A DNA stretch of 20,382 nucleotides from a virus (IMGVR_UViG_3300036863_000033:1-20382), one strand, 5' to 3'. Shown: positions 13,667-20,100, counted from the stretch's first letter. The notes: generated from the sequence alone by a model not told the origin. Numbers and translations: made by a program.

Positions 13667-14097
13667 CGGCTTACTTGCCGGTCCTCATACCCGCACGTCG
13701 GCGAAGTCTTGGCTCGTACCAACGTCTCCATGATCTCCCTGACGAACGCCTGACCTTCTTCCCTACTCACCGGCCTTGATGGCAATGCCTCTTCCCGAGC
13801 TTTAGGGGCTGCTGCAGCCGTTTTGACTTCGGGCTGAGTCTCGTAGCCACGCCAGCGCTCATTCGGCCCTAGAAAGCTCGCACACATCATTACGTACTCT
13901 GTTCCGTTTGTATGCTGCTGCTGTACAAACTTTGCATAGTTGAGGGCGGAAGCAAATAAGGCTTCTGGCTTGATGCCTTCTCGTAGCCTCGCTCGGTAGG
14001 CTTTCCAGGCTAGCTTCTTGGGATCGTCTCCGAAGCGGCGGGGGTAGATTTTCCAGAGAGATTCGAAGTCAGAAGAATACTCACTTTGTTTAGTCAT
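13651..14097 (-). CDS. Replication-protein-like (DnaT/phage O C-terminal-like) protein
   Basis: A 148-residue protein whose N-terminal half carries the pattern of the C-terminal domain seen in phage replication initiators and primosomal DnaT-like proteins: DFESLWKIYPRRFGDDPKKL with AWKAYRARLREG, then ALFASALNYAKFVQQQ and YVMMCASFLGPNERWRGYE (the usual 'F...YP.k......A..aw' followed by 'ta..fL...rW'). Here that domain stands alone, without the usual winged-helix front part. The C-terminus is less conserved. It may load helicase or bind single-stranded DNA at replication. The ATG follows GGAGG with good spacing. Confidence 0.6.
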   Translation of the reverse strand: MTKQSEYSSDFESLWKIYPRRFGDDPKKLAWKAYRARLREGIKPEALFASALNYAKFVQQQHTNGTEYVMMCASFLGPNERWRGYETQPEVKTAAAAPKAREEALPSRPVSREEGQAFVREIMETLVRAKTSPTCGYEDRQVSRQRAK

Positions 14098-14506
14098 GGC
14101 TTCGCCTCCGGACCTAGCCCCGTTCGTCCGGGGAGGTCTAACTAACTTCCCTACTTCTCGCCCTGCTCGGGCCCGTCCGGCTTCGTTCCGGTTCCTTGCG
14201 AGCGGGTCCGGTTAGGAACCCGCAAGGGTTGACCTAGCGAAGCCTGTCTTCCCCAATGAGTAATCCCACCGCTTTCGTGCCGTCCTCCGCCCCTGATGCT
14301 CCGAGCATAGACGTGGGTTTGGGTGCAGCGCTCCATCTCCCGGTGCTCACCAATGCCGGGCTCGCTGATCCCGTCGGTTTTACGACTACGGGAAAGGATC
14401 GAGGGTCGGTGACAACGAAAGGGTACTTGACTATCCCAGAGATTTCTGAGAGTCGTGACCCTGCCGTTCTCACAAAACGCCTACTGCCACAGACGAGAGT
14501 CAGTGG
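14098..14506. other. Structured region between the replication gene and the small HTH-like gene
   Basis: About 400 bases with ORFs on both strands (109 codons from 14256 plus, 79 codons from 14473 minus), neither with a ribosome binding site; the plus ORF runs through a terminator. The stretch contains CCCCG/CGGGG (14113-14128) near the replication gene's ribosome binding site and the nested dyads described separately at 14194-14227. I see no clear promoter. It could hold a non-coding RNA ending at the 14512-14543 terminator, or be purely regulatory. Confidence 0.4.
14194..14227. repeat. Nested inverted repeats (possible RNA structure)
   Basis: The outer arms CCTTGCG (14194-14200) and CGCAAGG (14221-14227) are perfectly complementary. 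An inner pair, GCGGGT (14202-14207) with ACCCGC (14218-14223), overlaps the outer right arm. The two stems are mutually exclusive, a layout compatible with an RNA switch or a protein-binding site. Function is not known. Confidence 0.35.
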
Positions 14507-14815
14507 TCAAGAGGGCTGGCCTCCGGGCTGGCCCTTTTGTTTTCCGAGCTCGCCCCCGAGCGCCGCGCTTCTCACCCACTCGTAATCGAGCCCCAGGAAC
14601 TCGCACGCATCCTTGCACGTCATGTAGCCGACGTCCCCGAAGTATAACCAGGCGATGGCTCGAGCCTTGACGTGCTTCTTGCCATGCTGAAGATCCAAGA
14701 AAGCCCCGCGCAGAAGATGCAGAATCATCTTCCTCTCCCCGATGGCCCTCTGATTCCAGGTCGAGAAGAACTGCTCGGGCCGCAGAAAAGAGAGCGAGAA
14801 AAGAGAGTCCGCCAT
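14507..14815 (-). CDS. Small phage protein with HTH-like C-terminal segment
   Basis: The longest form is 102 residues from ATG 14815, but its GGAGG touches the start codon. An in-frame ATG at 14728 has an ideal GGAGAGGAAG leader and yields 73 residues. The stretch ARAIAWLYFGDVGYMTCKDA then CEFLGLDYEWVRSAAL resembles a group of small phage proteins with the pattern 'W....d..f.f...C..LGLD...vR..l', which looks like a helix-turn-helix. A regulatory role is possible. Its 3' end encodes GQPGGQPS from DNA that on the other strand forms a strong terminator. Confidence 0.5.
   Translation of the reverse strand: MADSLFSLSFLRPEQFFSTWNQRAIGERKMILHLLRGAFLDLQHGKKHVKARAIAWLYFGDVGYMTCKDACEFLGLDYEWVRSAALGGELGKQKGQPGGQPS
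14512..14543 (+). terminator. Strong plus-strand intrinsic terminator
   Basis: The plus strand forms a 10-bp stem AGGGCTGGCC/GGGCTGGCCCT (two G-T wobbles) with a TCCG tetraloop (14512-14535), followed by TTTGTTTT. It can only stop rightward transcription and lies inside the 3' end of a minus-strand gene. The nearest candidate rightward transcript is the RHH operon, which would then run antisense across the replication gene. Confidence 0.75.
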
Positions 14816-14842
14816 ACCTCCCCCGATTCTACCACCCCGAAG

Positions 14843-15574
14843 TCAGTACACGTAGAGATCGAAGCCGGCCTTCACCGTCTGCCCCTTGTGCGTGAAGTGA
14901 AAGCCGGGGTTCAGATTGTTCGACCCCGGATGATTGATAAACGCGAAGTCTTCCAGATCACCGATTCCTCCCGGAAAGAGTAACCGCATCTTTGCCTTTC
15001 CCCGCGCTTCCATCCACTGAACAGCGACGATCGAGTTGTCAGGGTTGCGCGTCCAGGCTAGCCCGACGAAGGAGTGCAGCACAGCAAGCGGACACGGAGT
15101 GGGAATCGCGGCATAGGTTCCTCCGGTCCCGTTCACACGGCTCGAGATGCCGCATCCCCCTTGCCAGTAGTGGTCCACGCCCCCGTACTCGAATTCCTGC
15201 ATGACGTCCTTCGGAGGGTCTAGGGCGATGCCGAGCTCCTCGTAGTCCGCAGGCAAAGGCCCCACACTCACCTCGACGTGCAACATGTTCGCCGTAGTGC
15301 GGCTCGTCATAAGCGCAAAAGGAGAGCCGGGGCACTTCACAGGCGAGCCCGCGGCGAGGGTGTGTCCGTCGCTCCCAACCGATCCGACGTTCGTCGCCGG
15401 GTCGTCCGGAAACCCCGCGCAGGCTCCGACGATGTACATGGGCCCGAGATTCAGCCCGTCCTTCGTGATCCACACGACGCCCGGCTTCACGTCGAAAACG
15501 ACACCCTTTGGGTGTTGCGTTCCTGACGTACAGGAAGCGAGCAACAGCGCTGCCATCACGACTCTCGTCTTCAT
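14843..15574 (-). CDS. Phage-encoded lipoprotein of unknown function
   Basis: The start chosen is ATG 15574, which overlaps the stop of the zinc-finger microgene as ATGA; a GTG four codons upstream is less likely. The product has 243 residues with a type II signal peptide: MKTR, hydrophobic core VVMAALLL, lipobox LASC with the lipidated Cys at 15. The +2 residue is Thr, so outer-membrane sorting is expected under the Gram-negative Lol rule. The mature part is beta-rich (GVVFDVKPGVVWITKDGLNL, MLHVEVSVGPLPADYEELGI) with several Cys (VGACAG, VKCPGS, GGCGIS). I do not recognise the fold. Phage lipoproteins can block superinfection or alter the host surface; this is context-based inference. Confidence 0.65.
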   Translation of the reverse strand: MKTRVVMAALLLASCTSGTQHPKGVVFDVKPGVVWITKDGLNLGPMYIVGACAGFPDDPATNVGSVGSDGHTLAAGSPVKCPGSPFALMTSRTTANMLHVEVSVGPLPADYEELGIALDPPKDVMQEFEYGGVDHYWQGGCGISSRVNGTGGTYAAIPTPCPLAVLHSFVGLAWTRNPDNSIVAVQWMEARGKAKMRLLFPGGIGDLEDFAFINHPGSNNLNPGFHFTHKGQTVKAGFDLYVY

Positions 15575-15678
15575 CGCTTCTCGCACCCCTCCTCATGCCT
15601 CTTGCACGCGGGCAGCCCCCAGAAGACGGCTCCGCACTGAGAGCAGGCGTACATGCCACCGATGAGCGGGTTAGGCAT
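15571..15678 (-). CDS. 35-residue single C2HC zinc-finger microprotein
   Basis: A minus-strand ORF from ATG 15678 to TGA 15571, joined to the lipoprotein start by ATGA. The protein MYACSQCGAVFWGL (9-22) continues to CKRHEEGC. It has the classical finger spacing: Tyr10-x-Cys12-x2-Cys15-x3-Phe19-x5-(Cys25)-x2-His28-x3-Cys32. In canonical fingers the position of Cys25 is a hydrophobic residue. Such a finger could bind DNA, RNA or protein. The start has no Shine-Dalgarno of its own and overlaps the preceding 13-codon ORF, so it would rely on coupling. The motif makes a chance ORF unlikely. Confidence 0.62.
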   Translation of the reverse strand: MPNPLIGGMYACSQCGAVFWGLPACKRHEEGCEKR

Positions 15679-15712
15679 GAGCTAAAGCGGGAATGGGTGT
15701 TACCAAATCCAT
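15671..15712 (-). CDS. Possible 13-residue coupling ORF
   Basis: ATG 15712 overlaps the preceding stop (TGATG) and the ORF ends at TAA 15671, just inside the zinc-finger ORF (ATGCCTAA). The product (MDLVTPIPALAHA) is too short to judge. It may only carry ribosomes from one gene to the next. Confidence 0.3.
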   Translation of the reverse strand: MDLVTPIPALAHA

Positions 15713-15804
15713 CACTCGTTCACCTGAGGTCGGTGCAGACACTCCTCGATGTCGCGGTCGATCACCGCCGGCAAAGTAGACGCTGTCTCGGTTAAGATCG
15801 TCAT
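15712..15804 (-). CDS. 30-residue hypothetical microprotein
   Basis: ATG 15804 overlaps the stop of the coiled-coil gene (CGATGA). The product (TILTETASTLPAVIDRDIEE, then CLHRPQVNE) has a plausible mix with an acidic helix. The exact ATGA junction at the start and TGATG at the end favour a translated ORF, but with 30 codons and no recognised motif the call stays tentative. Confidence 0.42.
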   Translation of the reverse strand: MTILTETASTLPAVIDRDIEECLHRPQVNE

Positions 15805-16379
15805 CGGTTTCTCGCGAACTCGATCACGCGACCTAGATAGTCGCGCGCCGTGTCGTAATTCCTCTCCCTCAGATGGTTCTCGGCGAGGCGTGCCTGCCCA
15901 TCGATCGTAAGTATCCTGTTCCGCAGCTCCGCGACCTCGCCCCTCAACGCGGCGGCCTCCTTGAACAGCTCCAAAGCTTCTTGTTTATACTCGTTGCGCT
16001 CGCGCTCGGCGGCTTCGGCGCGCTCACTGGCGGAATCGTAGGTGACGATCATCGCGTCTCGTTCGTTCCGCGCCTCGTCGCGCTCCTTGGTGACGGCGGC
16101 GAGTTGGTTTTGCAGAGTCAATGCAGCGTCTGCGTTTTGGTTCGCACTCGAATACATCGACTCAGCGGTACTGCGCGAAGCGCGAAGTTGTAGTTGCACC
16201 TCGGCGATCTCCTCGTTCGCGGCAAGCAAGGCGCGGGCAACGGCATCCGCAACGATGCGCTTGACAACAGCCCTATGCGCTGCTGGACACCGGGCCTTAT
16301 GAGGTTCACCGAAGCATCCAATACACGGCAAAGCCAACGCGATGCTCTGAAGCGTCTCGGCGTCGATCTTAGATGCCAT
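15801..16379 (-). CDS. Coiled-coil protein with N-terminal Cys/His cluster
   Basis: Start at ATG 16379, overlapping the methyltransferase stop by one base (TGATG); 192 residues. Near the N-terminus CIGCFGEPHKARCPAAH has Cys and His spaced like a small zinc-binding knuckle (C-x2-C-x5-H-x3-C-x3-H). From about residue 50 to 150 the protein is a long coiled coil (QNQLAAVTKERDEARNERDA, ASERAEAAERERNEYKQEAL). The C-terminus is a short helical tail with Arg. A structural or adaptor role is likely; the function is not recognised. A second protein of similar design (coiled coil plus Cys/His cluster, in the reverse order) follows the other methyltransferase gene at 17813-18181. Confidence 0.62.
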   Translation of the reverse strand: MASKIDAETLQSIALALPCIGCFGEPHKARCPAAHRAVVKRIVADAVARALLAANEEIAEVQLQLRASRSTAESMYSSANQNADAALTLQNQLAAVTKERDEARNERDAMIVTYDSASERAEAAERERNEYKQEALELFKEAAALRGEVAELRNRILTIDGQARLAENHLRERNYDTARDYLGRVIEFARNR

Positions 16380-17371
16380 CACTTTGCGTTCACCTCCGCG
16401 AACAGCGGCGCGTCGTTGCGGATACGCCGCTTCGCCATCTCGGCATATTCCGGGTTGAGCTCGAATCCGATGAAGTGGCGGGCGAGCCGATCGGCTACGA
16501 GGCCGGTCGTGCCGGCGCCGGCGAACGGATCGAGCACAGTCCCTCCTCGAGGAGAGCCCGCGAGGATGCAGCGGCGCGCGAGCTCGGTCGGCATCGTTGC
16601 AAAGTGAGCCTCAGGAAATGGTTCGGTCGAGATCGGCCAGACGGACCGAGCGTTACGAAAGTCCGTTGGGAACGAGATCGAGCCGGCCGCTTGCGACCCA
16701 CCTCCGTTCACTCCGTCGCCACGGGCAGGCTCTACCGAGCGATGCTTCGTCGCGCGCCGCGTGGATCCTTGACCGTAGGGTGAAGCGATCGACTGCGGGC
16801 TATTCGGGCCATTCGGCCAAGCGCAGGGCTCCTTGATCGCGTCCGCGTCGAAGTAGTAGCGCTCGCTCTTGGCGAGCATGAAGACGTACTCGTGAGCCTT
16901 CGTCGGCCGATCCGTGACGCTCTCGGGCATCGGGTTCGGCTTCGACCAGATAATGTCCGAGCGCAGCCACCAGCCCGCTGCTTGCAGCGCAAAGGCGACG
17001 CGCCAAGGGATGCCGACCAGATCCTTCGGCTTCAGACCTGGAGGCGTCTTCGGGCGCGGCATGTCGTTCTGAATGTCCTGGCTCTTGTTCTCGCTGGCCC
17101 CGGAGCGGTAGGTCGCACGATCGCCGGAAGCGTAGGAGTCGCCCAGGTTCAGCCAGAGCGTTCCGCTCGCGCGCAGCACGCGACGCAGCCGGTGGAAAAC
17201 CTCGACTAGCTTCTCGACGTACAGCTCGGGTGTCTCCTCGAGGCCGAGCTGCCCCTCGACGCCGTAGTCCCGTAGGCCCCAGTATGGCGGGCTGGTGACG
17301 ATGCAGTTCACCGACTCGCTCGGTAGCTGTCCCTGAAGTTCCAGGGCGTCGCCTTGCATGATCGTCACCAT
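16379..17371 (-). CDS. DNA methyltransferase, beta-class with SPPY (N4-cytosine/N6-adenine type)
   Basis: A 330-residue protein with the permuted order of beta-class DNA methyltransferases. The catalytic motif IV TSPPYWGLRDYG lies near the N-terminus (26-37), and the SAM-binding motif I LDPFAGAGTTG lies near the C-terminus (about 280-290), followed by HFIGFELNPEYAEMAKRRI. SPPY favours N4-methylcytosine, but SPPY enzymes acting on adenine are also known. The region between contains the target-recognition part (about 100-240). No restriction endonuclease gene with a matching context is adjacent, so it is probably an orphan phage enzyme for evading host restriction. The start overlaps the stop of the 151-residue gene by 7 bases. 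The C-terminal VNAK matches the other methyltransferase. Confidence 0.9.
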   Translation of the reverse strand: MVTIMQGDALELQGQLPSESVNCIVTSPPYWGLRDYGVEGQLGLEETPELYVEKLVEVFHRLRRVLRASGTLWLNLGDSYASGDRATYRSGASENKSQDIQNDMPRPKTPPGLKPKDLVGIPWRVAFALQAAGWWLRSDIIWSKPNPMPESVTDRPTKAHEYVFMLAKSERYYFDADAIKEPCAWPNGPNSPQSIASPYGQGSTRRATKHRSVEPARGDGVNGGGSQAAGSISFPTDFRNARSVWPISTEPFPEAHFATMPTELARRCILAGSPRGGTVLDPFAGAGTTGLVADRLARHFIGFELNPEYAEMAKRRIRNDAPLFAEVNAK

Positions 17372-17820
17372 GTGATCGTGAAGGGCTCGGCCGGACTCGA
17401 ACCGGCATCCAGCGGGTTAGAAATCCGCGGTCTCTCCTGTTGATGTACGAGCCCACGTTTCGAAGCGCGGCGGTCGGACTCCCGATTCTCCACCGACCCC
17501 TTGCACACATCGAACAGGTACTCGGCCTCTGCGGACGTGGAGAGCAGCCACAGCTCCTCTCCGCGCGACGTGGGCAGCGGCCGAAAGAGCAGACCGTAGT
17601 GCTCTGCCGCTTCCATCACGACGTCGTTGAGCCAAGAGTGTGCCTCGGCGCTCGGTCGGAACATCGCGCCGTGGCAGGCTCCGAGATAGATTTTCTCGGC
17701 CTCGCCGTAGACGAACCCGGCAGCGAATAGACGTTCCTCTGCTGGCGTCGTCGCGTATCGCTTCAAGGCCGCAAGGTAGAGCGGTCCACAAGTGGGCTTG
17801 CTCCCCCTCGGATTAGACAT
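17365..17820 (-). CDS. Hypothetical protein with a tRNA gene embedded in its 3' end
   Basis: A 151-residue ORF. Residues 1-120 look like a folded protein (GPLYLAALKRYATTPAEERL, FVYGEAEKIYLGACHGAMFR, EELWLLSTSAEAEYLFDVCK) with no recognised family. From residue 123 the frame runs through the whole tRNA-like sequence on the same strand, giving RGLVHQQERPRISNPLDAG and SSPAEPFTITW, a typical translated-tRNA product, and stops just after the next gene's ATG. The start overlaps the upstream stop by 8 bases. Either the tRNA was inserted and extended the frame, or the protein really ends in this tail. If the tRNA is processed out, the mRNA is cut at its 3' end. Confidence 0.55.
   Translation of the reverse strand: MSNPRGSKPTCGPLYLAALKRYATTPAEERLFAAGFVYGEAEKIYLGACHGAMFRPSAEAHSWLNDVVMEAAEHYGLLFRPLPTSRGEELWLLSTSAEAEYLFDVCKGSVENRESDRRASKRGLVHQQERPRISNPLDAGSSPAEPFTITW
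17383..17454 (-). tRNA. tRNA-Arg(UCU)-like gene
   Basis: A 72-base sequence with a perfect 7-bp acceptor stem (GGGCTCG/CGAGCCC), T8/A9, a D loop AACAGGA with the GG pair, and a perfect T arm (GCCGG TTCGAGT CCGGC). The anticodon loop TTTCTAA gives anticodon TCT (arginine, AGA codons). The anticodon stem has four pairs with an A-C mismatch next to the loop. The D stem has only two good pairs, and the discriminator position is T. No CCA is encoded. It may be a functional phage tRNA or a decayed one. AGA is rare in GC-rich hosts, which would make it useful. Confidence 0.68.
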
Positions 17821-18181
17821 CGGTTTCCGTTTCGTCGGAAAGAAAGCAGCCTGCGCGATGGATCACTGGATGCGGACATTCGCAGCCAAGGGCACGGCTC
17901 GCGATCATGATGGCGTGGCCGTAGAGCTTTGTATCAAGCCCCCGCACCTCTGCCTCGCCACGGGCGACTCGCGCCAGTGCCTTTTCGAGCTTCGTCGCCC
18001 GCGCTCGCTCGACTTCGATCTGATCGCTCAGGTGAGCGTGCGCGGCCATTTCGTCTTGATACAGCGTCGAGGTCTCGCCGTACTTCTCTCGAAGCGCGAC
18101 GACCTCAACGACGAGCTGACGAACGATCGGATTGACGTGGACTTTCAACTGCTCCAGGTCTGCGGCACTAAAACTCGTCAT
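17813..18181 (-). CDS. Coiled-coil protein with C-terminal Cys/His cluster
   Basis: Start at ATG 18181, which has GAGGTGGGAG directly upstream; a GTG at 18205 overlapping the methyltransferase stop is the longer alternative. The product has 122 residues: an N-terminal helix (SAADLEQLKVHVNPIVRQLV), a coiled coil (EKYGETSTLYQDEMAAHAHL, EVERARATKLEKALARVA), and a C-terminal CECPHPVIHRAGC that could bind a metal. It resembles in plan the coiled-coil protein after the other methyltransferase, but with the Cys/His cluster at the opposite end. No family is recognised. Confidence 0.6.
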   Translation of the reverse strand: MTSFSAADLEQLKVHVNPIVRQLVVEVVALREKYGETSTLYQDEMAAHAHLSDQIEVERARATKLEKALARVARGEAEVRGLDTKLYGHAIMIASRALGCECPHPVIHRAGCFLSDETETDV

Positions 18182-18201
18182 GCTCCCACCTCGTTCCGCG
18201 A

Positions 18202-18933
18202 TCACTTTGCGTTGACTCCCATGAAGGGCAGAACTTCCTGGCCGAGTCGCTTCGCGGCGATCTCGCAGTAGGCTTCGGAGATTTCGACACCGACCGCTCG
18301 GCGACCGAGGTTCTTTGCCGCCACGAGGGTCGAGCCTGAGCCAGCGAAGGGGTCAAGTACGAGATCGCCGGGCTTCGAGAACAACCCGACCAGTTCGCGC
18401 ATGAGCCGCTGCGGCTTCGTGGTCGGGTGGGGGGCTGGCCCGGCTCCGTCGTTCTTCGTGTGAATGAAGACGCCGTGACGCCCGCCACCGTTCCACTCCG
18501 ACCTGCCCGACGAATGGGCAGCGACGATGCTCTCGTAGCCCATTCCGGGACGGTCGCCGCTGTACTGCGGCATTCCGTCGGGCTTCACCCAGACGCAGGT
18601 CCGTTTGTAAGTGAGGCCGGCTCTCTCTAGGACTTCACGCCACCGCATTGCGGCTTCGACTTGGCAAAAGACCAAGACCCAACCGCTGACGGCCACTGAG
18701 AGCCCCGCTGCGACATCCTGCCGTATGTCCTCCGTTAGCGGCGAGAACGGGAGCGCTTCGACGGCCATAACGCCGCCCTCTCGCTTGACGCGCCGCTGCA
18801 ACGTATGGGCTTCCGCCTCATAGGGGGGGTCGGTGAGGGCGAGGTCAGCCATGCCCCCCCCCAGCGCTGGAAGAACCTCTCGGCAGTCGCCGTGGTAGAT
18901 CGTGACCCCCGCATGCTCGTAGTAGGGTTTCAT
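18202..18933 (-). CDS. DNA methyltransferase, beta-class with DPPY (N6-adenine type)
   Basis: The start chosen is ATG 18933, giving 243 residues that begin MKPYYEHAGVTIYHGDCREV, the usual beginning for this family, and overlapping a 30-codon ORF by ATGA. An ATG at 19047 would add 38 residues with no family match. Motif IV DPPY is at 35-38 (LALTDPPYEA), and the SAM motif LDPFAGSGST is at about 193-202 with RRAVGVEISEAYCEIAAKRL after it, the permuted beta-class order. DPPY suggests N6-methyladenine, though N4-cytosine is not excluded. HPTTKPQRLMRELVGLFSKP is the typical stretch before motif I. It is the second methyltransferase in this operon. Confidence 0.9.
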   Translation of the reverse strand: MKPYYEHAGVTIYHGDCREVLPALGGGMADLALTDPPYEAEAHTLQRRVKREGGVMAVEALPFSPLTEDIRQDVAAGLSVAVSGWVLVFCQVEAAMRWREVLERAGLTYKRTCVWVKPDGMPQYSGDRPGMGYESIVAAHSSGRSEWNGGGRHGVFIHTKNDGAGPAPHPTTKPQRLMRELVGLFSKPGDLVLDPFAGSGSTLVAAKNLGRRAVGVEISEAYCEIAAKRLGQEVLPFMGVNAK

Positions 18934-19022
18934 CTGGTTTGTGCGACCGGTGAAGGGCGGCAGCCGGTCGCGTTCATCGCCGCCCCGATGCTCCAACGAG
19001 TAATGGGTAGGCCGATACTCAT
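18930..19022 (-). CDS. 30-residue ORF between endonuclease and methyltransferase
   Basis: ATG 19022 overlaps the endonuclease stop (ATGA), and its own TGA overlaps the methyltransferase ATG in the same way. The product (MSIGLPITRWSIGAAMNATG, then CRPSPVAQTR) has no recognised motif. The exact ATGA at both ends is the main support. The alternative is that this stretch is read in another frame as an N-terminal extension of the methyltransferase. Confidence 0.42.
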   Translation of the reverse strand: MSIGLPITRWSIGAAMNATGCRPSPVAQTR

Positions 19023-19348
19023 TCGTGATTCTCCAAGACTCGGGCAATCTGCTTGATCGCTTCTCCGCTCTCCACCTGCTCCGGCAAAAAGCGTAGCACG
19101 CGCCAACCCATCTCGACGGCCCGATTGTATTTCTCCAGATCGGCGCGGTATCCTGCGCCTCTGCTGTGTCGGCCGGGGACGCGCGCGAAAACTCCGCCTT
19201 CGATCTCCACGGCTAGTTTCTCGGCGAGAAACGATACGTCAAAGCGCCAGCGTCTCGGTGGTGCAAACCTATACTCGTATTCCGGCACCGGCAGGCGCTT
19301 GGCCTTGAGTTGTATCGTCAGGAGCCATGTCGCGTTAGTGGTTTTCAC
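19019..19348 (-). CDS. Small endonuclease, DUF559/PD-(D/E)XK-like
   Basis: A 109-residue protein starting at GTG 19348, overlapping the preceding stop as GTGA. The stretch YRFAPPRRWRFDVSFLAEKL, then AVEIEGGVF, matches a common phage endonuclease family: the Asp in FDVSF and the ExE (EIE) form the PD-(D/E)XK-like active site. The next part GRHSRGAGYRADLEKYNRAV and MGWRVLRFLPEQVE is the conserved 'GRH.RG.GY..D..K.N....GWRVLR' signature. It probably nicks or cuts DNA in replication, recombination or packaging. Length is normal for the family and the active-site residues appear intact. Confidence 0.82.
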   Translation of the reverse strand: MKTTNATWLLTIQLKAKRLPVPEYEYRFAPPRRWRFDVSFLAEKLAVEIEGGVFARVPGRHSRGAGYRADLEKYNRAVEMGWRVLRFLPEQVESGEAIKQIARVLENHE

Positions 19349-20100
19349 TTGGCAAGCTTACCGAGCTCCGCCGAGAGATCGTATGACTCCCGGAAGAGCA
19401 GAAATTGCCGCTTGGCCGCTTCCAGGTGCGACCAGTAGTGATGACTGAACGATACGGGATCGTCAGGCTTCGCCTGCTTGGAAAACCTACAGAGATGAAA
19501 GCCCCCCTCGATCGGGCGGTCGGGGTAGTTCTCCTCCCATAGAATCGCGTAGCCCGCGAGCTGCACGAGGTAATCCCCATAGATGGCGTTGGATGTCTTC
19601 CAGTCGAGAAGCGATAGCTTCCCCTGAATTGCCATGGCGTCCAGTGTGCCCCCGAAGCGGTGCTTCTCGCTGACAAGCGCCTTCTCGGTCTCCACCACCT
19701 CGAGCTTCGACCCCTTGGCCCACTCCTCGAACGCCTCGAAAGCCGGCCGAGCTCGCTCCAAGGTCTCGGCTGAGTAGAGGCTCGCATCGAATGGCTTACT
19801 GTGGATCCTGCACTCCACCTGTTCGTGGCAGCACGTCCCGGCGTCTCCCGCTTTGTCCCGTGCCGCCTTGTAATCGAACGTGTCGTCGGGGAGGGAGAGG
19901 AAGCTCGCGACCTCTCCATTGAATGACTCGCCGGCCTGCCAGCGCTTGAGAAGCGCCCGAGCCTGCATGAGCGGCTCGTAAGCCAAGTTCCACGACCACC
20001 ACATCATCGGATCCGCGGCCTTCCACTTGCCAACGATCGTCGTGTTGGAAGGGACGCGCTTTCCGTCGCGAGTTCTATAGCCTCCGGGTTGAGTCGGCAT
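19345..20100 (-). CDS. PD-(D/E)XK nuclease, RecB/Cas4-like phage exonuclease
   Basis: A 251-residue nuclease. The RecB-type active site is visible: a His in CCHEQVECR (92), FGGTLDAM with Asp154, LLDWKTS (165-171; Asp166, Lys168), and the QLAGY motif (180-184). Phage nucleases of this kind process DNA ends in recombination with an annealase, or act in replication; Cas4-type proteins also have this core but normally carry four Cys for a cluster, not seen here. The ATG overlaps the upstream stop as TAATG; no strong Shine-Dalgarno is present. It precedes the DUF559-like endonuclease, so two nucleases are coupled. No annealing protein is seen in the window. Confidence 0.82.
   Translation of the reverse strand: MPTQPGGYRTRDGKRVPSNTTIVGKWKAADPMMWWSWNLAYEPLMQARALLKRWQAGESFNGEVASFLSLPDDTFDYKAARDKAGDAGTCCHEQVECRIHSKPFDASLYSAETLERARPAFEAFEEWAKGSKLEVVETEKALVSEKHRFGGTLDAMAIQGKLSLLDWKTSNAIYGDYLVQLAGYAILWEENYPDRPIEGGFHLCRFSKQAKPDDPVSFSHHYWSHLEAAKRQFLLFRESYDLSAELGKLAK

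Noticed and set aside
14234-14473. 79-codon minus-strand ORF opposite the previous one
   Set aside because: Its GTG start lacks a ribosome binding site and no domain is visible. Left as part of the uncharacterised region, not excluded with certainty.
14256-14585. 109-codon plus-strand ORF beginning MSNPTAFVPSS
   Set aside because: It has no Shine-Dalgarno, it runs straight through the strong plus-strand terminator at 14512-14543, and its product shows no recognisable pattern.
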